A DNA stretch of 64,000 bases, taken from positions 5,278,209-5,342,208 of the forward strand of contig JAJEKV010000036.1 of assembly GCA_021234155.1 (NCBI GenBank), in the 5' to 3' direction. Both the position numbers and the translations under genes were made by a program. Shown here in pieces: positions 56,423 to 64,000 of this stretch (position 1 is its first letter; each line of letters opens with the position of its first letter). The notes beneath the pieces were generated by a model that saw nothing but the letters and a program-made list of their open reading frames with translations, did not search any database and had not been told where the DNA came from. Origin of the DNA: Isoetes taiwanensis. Lineage: Eukaryota > Streptophyta > Lycopodiopsida > Isoetales > Isoetaceae.

Positions 56423-57455
56423 ATGTCTAGCAGATTTGGATCAAGTTTGCTTAACACAGTTGATGTGTACACTGGAGGCCCAGGGTTCCAAGTTTGGAAG
56501 GATGCCATAGTACACATTTTAGAAGTGGAAGATTTATGGGATTTAGTAGATCCACAGGGAAATGTTGCTGCAGGGGTGTTGACCGGATCTGGTTCAAACT
56601 CAGCGAGCTCTATTAATGCTGCAGGTGCAGGTCAGACTTCTCAAAGTGCAGGTGCTGGAGGCACAGCAGGGGGAAGCAGTTCTGGAGGCAAATCTTTGTA
56701 CACAAAAGCAAAGAAGGCTCAAAGAATTATATCATGCAAGGTTAGTCCTACAATTAGATTGAAATTGAGAGAGTTGAGTCCACGAGACATGTGGAAATTT
56801 ATGCTTAAGCATTATGAAGATAAAACATCTTCCCAAATTGACTTGCTTGAAAATGAGCTCAGAGGTTTAAAATTAGCAGAAGATGAGGATGTCTCTGGGT
56901 TCTTTGATACATTTGATAACCTTATAGCAGATCTTGCTGGAGCAAATGTGAATATTTCTGACAGGAGTCAAGTTTTGCAAATCTCAAGGGCTGTTGACAA
57001 TGAAAAGTTGGCCTTGTTCATTAGAAACACCTGCAGGTCAAGAGAGGAAGCAGAAAATTGTCTAAGAACTGAATGGGAACAAAAGAAAATATTAAGGCAG
57101 CAATCTAATGAGCCTGAAGTGCTAGTGGTCAAAAAGAAAGTGACTTGCTATCATTGCCATGAGCAAGGTCACTATAAAAATGAATGTCCAAAATTAAAAA
57201 AAAGAATTTAACTGCTATACATGTGGGGGAAGAGGTCATGTAGCCTCTAAATGTCCAACTCCAAAGAATTATGGAAGGGGAAGAGGAAGATCTGATGGCA
57301 GAGGGGACAGATCTTATAGAGGTAGAGGAAGAGGTTATGAAAAAGCATTTGTTGCTGAAGAACAGAGTGAAAAACCTAAGACCAACTCTGAAGATGAAGA
57401 TGATGAGGTATTTAGTGAATTTGCTATTCTTGATAAAATTAGATCTGACACATCT
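56423..57455 (+). pseudogene. Gag of copia D, with a one-base shift
   Basis: Starts MSSRFGSSLLNTVDVYTGG. It has a copia-type capsid (KYTxxKA-like SLYTKAKKAQRIISCKV, LRELSPRDMWKFMLKHYED, LENELRGLKLAEDEDV) and a zinc knuckle CYHCHEQGHYKNEC. The frame stops at 57211 just after an A-rich run. In the next frame a second knuckle, CYTCGGRGHVASKC, and an RG-rich tail follow. The break is therefore a single-base change in the A run. The protein forms the particle shell and binds RNA. Confidence 0.88.
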
Positions 57456-60400
57456 GATCACATGATAGTTGATAGTGGAGCTGAAAGATCAGTAGTCCAA
57501 TCTACTGATCTTCTGAAGAATCTCACAAGTGCAAATTCACGAAATATACAAGTTGGAAATGGAGCACTTCAGAAAATTCAGAGTAGAGGTTTGCTGCAAC
57601 TTGAAGACTTGAATGGAGAGATTGTAAATATACAAAATGTGCTTTGTGTGCCTACAATAATCAAAAATCTGATTTCAGATAGTCAATTGGTTGACCTAGG
57701 CTATAAGGTCACTTTTGAATCAAAGCAATGTAATATTTATCTCAAAGATGAATTGAAGTTTCGAGCCACCAGGTACCAATCTATTTGCTATGAATCTATT
57801 TGCTATGAATAATGCTGTGAGTGTAAATGCAATCAAAGAAGAAGGGCTGGAGCTATGGCACAACCGCCTAGCTCATACTAATAGCAAAAATTTGAAATAC
57901 TTGATCAAACAATGGTGGATTTCTTGTAGCAGCAATTCAGATCAGTTTATATGTGAAGGATGTGCTCTAGGCGAGTTAAATAGACTGCCATTTATCAAAA
58001 GAAAAACCAGAGCAACACAAGTGCTAGAACTGGTGCACACAGACCTCTGTGGTCCCTTGAATGTCAAAAGCAATAAAATGTATTTTATTACCTTTACTGA
58101 TGATTATAGCAGGAGATGCAAAACTTATGCTCTAGCAACAAAGTCACAAGCTCTACAAGCATTTAAACAGTTTGTGGTTGAATCTGAAAGGGAAACTGGA
58201 AGATAGAGGTGGAGAATACCTATCTGATAAATTCAGACTATATTGTATAAAGCATGGCATCAAAAGGCAATTAACATGTAGACATAGTCCACAACAAAAT
58301 GGTGTGTCAGAGAGAAAAAACAGAACCATATTGGATGCTGTAAGATCCATGCTAAAGCAGACTGGTCTACCAAACAAATTATGGGAAGAAGCCTTGAGAA
58401 CCAGTGTTGAAATTCAAAATAATCTGCCATCTACCAGCATTGGAGGACACTTATCTTGTTTGTTATGGAATCCTAACACAAAAGTTAATTTTGACAAGTA
58501 TAAAGTGTATGGATGCCTAGCATATGCTCATATACCTAAAGAATTGAGAAGGAAGCTGGATGACAAAGCTGAGGTTGGGTTTCTAGTAGGGTATGATGGG
58601 GAATCCAAAGGATACAGAATATATAATCCAACAAATAAGACAATTATCATTAGCAGAGATGTCTTATTCAATGAAAATGTGCTATATAAGCACAGGTACA
58701 AACAAGGACAGAAGATTAAGGAGGAATGCACTGAAAATGAAAAGGTAAAATTTGATATAGTAGAAGATGATGAAATAACTCAAAATGCTGATATGCAGCA
58801 AGAAGATGTGCAACAAGAAGTCAATCCTGCTGAGCAGATTTCTAATGATAATGTTGACAATAAGGAAATGAAAATAAAAAGGAAAAAAAGAAGACAAGCG
58901 AAAAGGCTAATAGAGGAAGCAAATTTAGGGGATCTACCATATGGTAGAGATGAACAGGGGAGAAGTAGAAGGAATGTTCCTAATGAAGAGCCAGAATTTG
59001 AGCAAATAATGGCACTACTAGAAGATGAGTATTTACCACAAAACTTTGAAGAGGTTCAACAGAGTGAAAATAAGGACAACTGGATGACAGCTATGAATGA
59101 AGAATTAAGTTATTTACAGAGACAAAAACATATGAGCTAGTTGATCCAGACAAGAGCAAAAATATAATTGAAAGTAAATGGGTAAATGGTTATCTAGGAT
59201 AAAAGAAAATCCTGATGGCAGCAAGAGATATAAGGCCAGATTAGTGGCACAAGGATATACTCAAAAAAAAGGGAAAGAAGAAACTTACTCCCAAATTCTC
59301 AAGCTAACAAGCATCAGAATATTGCTGGCCATGGCCAATGCTATGAACATAGAAATACATCATATGGATGTTAAAACAGCATTTTTAAATGCTAATTTAG
59401 AGGAGGAAGCATACATGAGGCAAGCCCCTAGTTTTGAGCAAGGAGAAAATAAGGTATGGAAATTACACAAAGCCATCTATGGATTAAAACAATCCCCAAG
59501 AGAGTGGTACCTTTGTATGAATCAATTTCTGCAAGAACATGGGTTTGAAAAATTGAAGAATGATGGAAATATTTATAGATTCCAACAGGAGAAGATTTTT
59601 GCATTATTGCACTTTATGTTGATGATTGCATAATGATTGCAAATACCATGAAGATTCTAAATGAAGCAAAAGACATTCTGAAAACCAGATTTCAAATGTC
59701 AGATTTAGGAGAATTAAAAAAATTCTTGGGGATAGAAGTCATCAGAGACAAGGATCAGAAGTATATCAAATTGTATCAGAAAACTCATATTGATAATATG
59801 GTGAAAAGATTTAATTTAGAAGATGCTAAAGTAGTGAAGATTCCCATGACACCTGGTCATACTCTCACATCAAACTCACAGGACATGCCAAGTGCAAACA
59901 TGGAAGAAACACCTTACAGAGCCTTAGTTGGATGTCTATTGTATTTGGCAAACAACACGAGACCTGACATTGCATATGCAGTTAACATATTGAGTAGAAG
60001 ATGTCACAATCCCACAAGAAATCATTGGGAAGCAGAAAAAAGGGTGCTTAAATATCTCAAAGGAACATCCACTCAAGGTATATGTTACACTTCAGAAAAT
60101 TTAAAACTAACTGCCTATAGTGATGCAGATTGGGGAGGAGACCTAAGTACCAGAAGATCAACATCAAGATATGTTATATTTTTGGGAGACAATGCAATAA
60201 CTTGGAGGTGCAAAAAGCAAGCTGCCATAGCAATGAGTTCTGCAGAGGCAGAATATGCTGCTTCTTCATTAGTAGCCAAAGAATTAGTGTGGTTAAGAAG
60301 ATTATTGCAAGAGTTAAATCTTAATCAAGAAGGAGCCACTGAAATCATGACAGACAGTCAAAGTTGTATAGCCATAGTAAAAAATCTTGTTCATCATGAC

Positions 60401-60574
60401 AGAACCAAACACATTGAGATAAATATACATTTTATTCGAGATCTGGCAATGAAAGGGATCATACAAATGAGGTATGTTGACACTAACAGTGAGATAGCAG
60501 ATATTTTTACCAAGGCTCTTGCAGAAGCCAAATTCAGTAAATTTAAAGAACAACTAAAAATACTTATAAGCTGA
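57456..60574 (+). pseudogene. Pol of copia D (protease, integrase, RT, RNase H)
   Basis: Protease MIVDSGAERSVV at 57462. Pre-integrase zinc region ELWHNRLAHTNSKNLKYL with CEGCALGE. Integrase VHTDLCGPL, FTDDYSRRC, then after a shift RGGEYLSDKF and SPQQNGVSERKNRT. Reverse transcriptase 59178-59633: YKARLVAQGYTQKKGKE, HHMDVKTAFLNA, YGLKQSPREWY, with YVDD split by a shift at 59630. RNase H 59633-60574: YSDADWGGDLSTRRSTS, SSAEAEYAASS, TDSQSCIAIVKN. Shifts occur near 57800, 58200, 59130 and 59630. A tandem duplication of tctatttgctatgaa at 57779-57808 causes the first. Confidence 0.92.
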
Positions 60575-60582
60575 AGGAGGAA

Positions 60583-61203
60583 TGTTAGAATATTCAGCTT
60601 ATAAGTGATTGTGACAGTCGAGTTCTGCACTTATCTCTAAGGCTATAAATCATACGAGCATTCATGAGAAGCAGTGGCAGTGAATGCATGTAAAGAGCAT
60701 GTAAGTTGAAAAGAGGCGCTGGCTGCATTTGAGGCGCTCAGAATCAAATTTTAAGGCTGTATTTTGCACTCAGCGCCCATATACAGTTTCACCGTATAAA
60801 ATATGCGTGGAAAAAATACGCGTGCTAACATGGTTAGGTTTCAATGGTTCAAGGGCAATTTTATGTTGATACGCCTATGGGATATTTGGGGATAATAGAG
60901 GCCTGGATTGGAAAGTTTATCCACCCCTTAACCACCGGATCTACGAAGAATAGTTATATATATGATTGATCATGACTGAGGACGATCATCCTGAAGGAGG
61001 AGCAACGATTCGGGCCGGTTTATTTTGTTCTAGTATATCATAATATTTGAGAAGGTGTTAAAGATTGTTGGAAATATGATTGATGTTGCATAAGGGATTA
61101 GTGACCATCTTTTGGCTCCCTTATTGCTTGCAAAGACAAGCTGTACATGATTAATCTTGCTAGACATTTAAATTAAAGAATATATTTTGCTCAAATACTA
61201 ACA
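60583..61203 (+). repeat. 3' LTR of copia D
   Basis: 621 bp, complete, TGTTAGAATATTC ... CAAATACTAACA. Confidence 0.93.
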
Positions 61204-62430
61204 CCTGGGGCTCAGACTCCAAGGGGGTCAACTGACGGTCCGGGTCTTAAGATATCAACAGACAGAAGTATAACATGGCGTTGGCTGGCATAAGACAATG
61301 GCTAGGGTAGTCCACTCCATCGGCCCTTCCTATGCACACTTTGCAGATAGGCTGAATCATGCTATGAAGTGCTTGTAGCCCTCCGGAGACGCAATCCCAA
61401 GGAATCACCCTTCGGGACTACTCCGGGTTACATCTCCCCGGTCCGATGAGGCAGGTCAGAGAGGCATCTCCTTCTCGAGCATGACGGATCCCTGGGTGTG
61501 CTAGAGAACACGTGCCTCATCAGCGACCCCCGCATCCGTACCCGACTTCCCTAAATCTAAAGGCCGGCTCACCTGCCCGTTCGAGTCCAGGGTGTCCATA
61601 TAGGCACGTCCCTGCGACCCAGGGAGTGTCAGACCCATACTCAGCCCACACACAGTGACCGGCTATAAGCCTAGCACACTATAGGAGTCCTGTAGCCACG
61701 CTAGGCAAGACTCCACCCTCGATTCACCATCATACTCGTTATCTGGTGCTGAACCACATCATAGTATCCACAACCAGATTGGCTCTTGTGCACAGGCCAC
61801 ATTTATTGGGTATTAAGGGGTCTAGCTAGAGACATCTTTACTGCTAAGAGGCTTTTAGGTATCTACCCTTCCGTTAATTTCCCAATACACGGAAGAAGCG
61901 GAAAGAAAGAATATAAACACCATCTAAGTATCCAGAACAACATCCAAAAGAGAATTTAATCATTCCATCTACTCAAAGAAGTGTCAGCAGAATAGAAGCT
62001 ATCTAAAGACTAACCAGTCTCTTGGCTGGAGCCGTTGTCATGGAAGGCTTCCATAGCTTGAGGTTGTAGGTAGGTATTGGCAAAAATGGGCTAAAGCTGG
62101 TAGTTACTGCTCCTCTTCACTCTCCAATTCGAATTTGGGTTGAAATGGGGGGTAGGGCCCCTATTTCTCCAACCAAAATAGCAAGTTCCTCCTGGCCAAT
62201 CGATTTGGGCCAGGTGGCATCCCCTCATTGGTGATATTTAGTTAATTAGACTAAATTATCATAATTAGGTTAATTATGCCAAATAAATCCATAATTATCC
62301 ATTGGTTTTATTAGCATAGCTAATAAAATCCATTTTAGGTGAACCCCACTTGGGCCCATAGGCCTAGCTACATGCTGGTGACGTATCATGGTAAGCATAC
62401 GTATACCGTATAAATACCTGGAACGTCACA
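61204..62430 (-). repeat. 5' LTR of element E, 3' part lost
   Basis: Starts TGTGACGTTCCAGG on the minus strand. The last 330 bp or so of LTR, present in the left copy (33440-33766), are missing at the copia D junction. The tip can fold (outer arms GTGACG/CGTCAC). Confidence 0.88.
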
Positions 62431-64000
62431 ACCGGTACCTATGAGTGCGTGTGCAAAACTGCAATAGCAGACCTCTCTTTGTGGCAGCCTGCTACTTTCC
62501 ATATGCAAAGAGTAAGTTCTATCACACCCACTCAGATGTGGATAGGTTGGACCCCTATATCGATCTATATGATGACATACAGCAGCATAAGCAGTTGGGC
62601 AGTGTCATACTCCTTGGAGACTTCAATGCATGGACCAGGGTAGAACAACCCATGAGATTTGATCCCTTGACTGATGATGTATTGCAGCTGCGTCATGCAA
62701 AAGGAGCTTGGCCACGAACATCAGATGACAATCAGATCATGCGCTATGGTAGGCAGTTGCTTTTGCTCTGTGGTATCTTTGACCTGATAGTCTGCAATGG
62801 ACTGGCACAGTGGCCGTCCACCCGCAAGAGCACTTGTAGACAGGAAAGCCAGGGGGGAGGATCTAGTGTGGTGGACTATGTGCTAGTGCCTGAGTAGGAT
62901 ATGCATGTGGTCAAGCGCTTCCAGGTGGAAACAACTAATAGGGATGAAAAGATTGACTCAGACCACTTACCACTTTACTTGAAGTTGGCTTGGCAGGTTG
63001 TGCGAACCCTCATGTGCATCAACTCCTCACATGCCTCAGCTGCAATTGGATTATGAACATGCAGGGGCTTATGCTCAGATGCTTATAGATGACCTGGCAG
63101 AAATTTTGCAATATCCTATACTAGAGCAACAGACAGGCCGGCTAACTGATGTGCTTAGGACTGCTTCAGAGAGATGCTTTAGAATAAGCCGCCCGCGACG
63201 GACCCAAGAAGCACAATCTTCCCATGTAATCAATGGTTTGATGCAGAGTGCAAGGAACACAAACGCTGGATCTGCCAGGTCACAGACTCTGCTTTACGCC
63301 CACCTGCAGTCAGACAGTATCGCATCTTCCTTAAAGCTAAGAAAGCCAGATACATCGTAGCGCATCAAAGGGAAATGTTTTACCTCCTGGAACGTCGCTC
63401 CAGGACCTTCTGGCGAAGGATTCTCAAAAAGACAGTACAGCCCACAGGGAACATCACTCCCGAGCAGTGGAGGCAATACTTGCAACAACTATACGACCCT
63501 CATGGTGCACATGCAGCATTACCCCTGCGAGAAGGCCCAGTGCTGGAAATCACAGAGTTAGACGTGGACCAAGGCTTACAGCGTCTTGCCAATGGGAAAG
63601 CGCCAGTCCTGGATGGTATACAGGCAGAATTGCTCAAGTGGGCAGGGCCACCCATAGTACTGGTGCCAACCACCTTGTTCAATAAGGCATTACAGGAAGG
63701 CTTTCCACTACAGTGGACCAATAGCAGAGTTGTTCCCATCTATAAGGCAGGTGACCCACACTGCCCAGCCAATTACCGAACAATCATGGTCAACTCGATG
63801 TTTGCAAAACTGCTTGCTGTGATTTTTGAGCAGCATTTGATGGGCTGGGCAGAGGCACTAGAGGTGCGGGCCCTCATCCAGGCAGGATTCAGACTCCGAC
63901 ACTCAACCATTGACCATATCTTCACGTTGCGAACTCTAGTTGAAGACACAGGAATTGCCGTCAGGATCTATATTGTTGCTTCGTGGATTTTGCAAAGGCG
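62431..64000 (+). pseudogene. Split LINE, 3' part: endonuclease end and start of reverse transcriptase
   Basis: Frame 62445 reads FVAACYFP and then ILLGDFNAWTR (endonuclease GDFN block) and SVVDYVLVPE (the S-x-x-DYV block), followed in other frames by DSDHLPLYL (the SDHxP block). From about 63540 the reverse-transcriptase fingers appear: NGKAPVLDGIQAELLKW, SRVVPIYKAGDPHCPANYR, QAGFRLRHSTIDHIFTLR. The FVDFAKA block is reached, shifted, as the window ends. Joined to 33103-33439 across the ACCGG duplication this is one ORF2 with several breaks. It is distinct from the L1-type LINE at 78. Confidence 0.85.

Larger units (their letters stand above)
55795..61203 (+). mobile_element. Ty1/copia element D, full set of domains but broken
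   Basis: 5' LTR 55795-56402 (its first 12 bp missing), primer-binding site 56404-56415, gag, protease, integrase, reverse transcriptase, RNase H, purine tract (gaaggaggaa, 60573-60582), 3' LTR 60583-61203 starting TGTTAGAATATTC. Left and right flanks both belong to element E but are not contiguous, so a deletion of about 370 bp or more accompanies the left end. Confidence 0.93.
33440..62430 (-). mobile_element. Outer LTR element E (Ty3/gypsy, H3-carrying family) with nested insertions
   Basis: The ends are TGTGATGCTCC at 33440 (LTR 3' end on the minus strand reads ..CATCACA) and GAACGTCACA at 62430 (LTR 5' end reads TGTGACGTTCC). The flanking duplication is ACCGG. Minus-strand order: 5' LTR (62430-61204, then broken by copia D), leader (55794-55162), X1 with H3 fold (55161-53897), start of X2, then a deletion or recombination into a chromodomain fragment and family F LTR. 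The left LTR (34779-33440) closes the element. Pol is missing. Confidence 0.75.

Overview
The window looks like about 64 kb of repeat-rich nuclear DNA from a land plant. It contains one intact multi-exon gene for a plant-type exostosin glycosyltransferase, a plant L1-type LINE, Ty1/copia and chromodomain Ty3/gypsy elements primed by initiator methionine tRNA, and tRNA-derived SINE-like sequence. Several decayed genes (a Rep-like protein, a DDE-like protein family I associate mostly with non-seed-plant and animal genomes, and an FAD-linked oxidase) make me lean towards a fern or other non-seed plant. That lineage call is a guess.

Layout. 1-2639: L1-type LINE ORF2, broken. 2751-4655 (-): decayed Rep-like gene. 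6366-7912 (+): decayed DDE-transposase-like gene. 8040-8702 (-): FAD-linked oxidase fragment. 8625-13235: a 3.7 kb block of minisatellites and a SINE, bracketed by a 440-bp direct repeat. The longest array in it has an 88-bp period, and most units carry a perfect or near-perfect heat-shock element. 14685-22099 (-): the only intact host gene, a 13-exon ExAD-like exostosin. 23260-24110 (-): receptor-kinase fragment with an internal tandem duplication. 26022-28987: complete gag-only LTR element with target-site duplication TATTC. 28990-30480: retroelement scraps and tandem repeats. 30960-33439 and 62431-64000: one non-LTR element split by a 29-kb nest of LTR elements.

The nest. The outer element E (33440-62430, minus strand, target-site duplication ACCGG) sits inside the LINE. 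Within it lie a related LTR family F (partly inverted), an almost complete chromodomain Ty3/gypsy element A (35639-48555, plus strand), a young internally deleted copia element C (50623-53654, duplication GTTAT) and a longer copia element D (55795-61203).

Main result. Elements A and E both carry, between the 5' LTR and gag, an extra ORF (called X1 here) made of an unrecognised N-terminal domain, a basic linker and a nearly complete histone H3 fold. A second extra ORF (X2) follows it. The arrangement is the same in two strongly diverged copies in opposite orientations, so X1 looks like a standing component of this lineage and not a chance insertion of a histone gene. I know of no described Ty3/gypsy element with a captured core histone, but I could not search. 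The three related LTR families also keep a stem-loop at the LTR 5' end although its sequence differs.

Many reading frames in the mobile elements are broken by single-base shifts. Some of this may be assembly error and not decay, because the two LTRs of the gag-only element differ by clusters of one-base indels.
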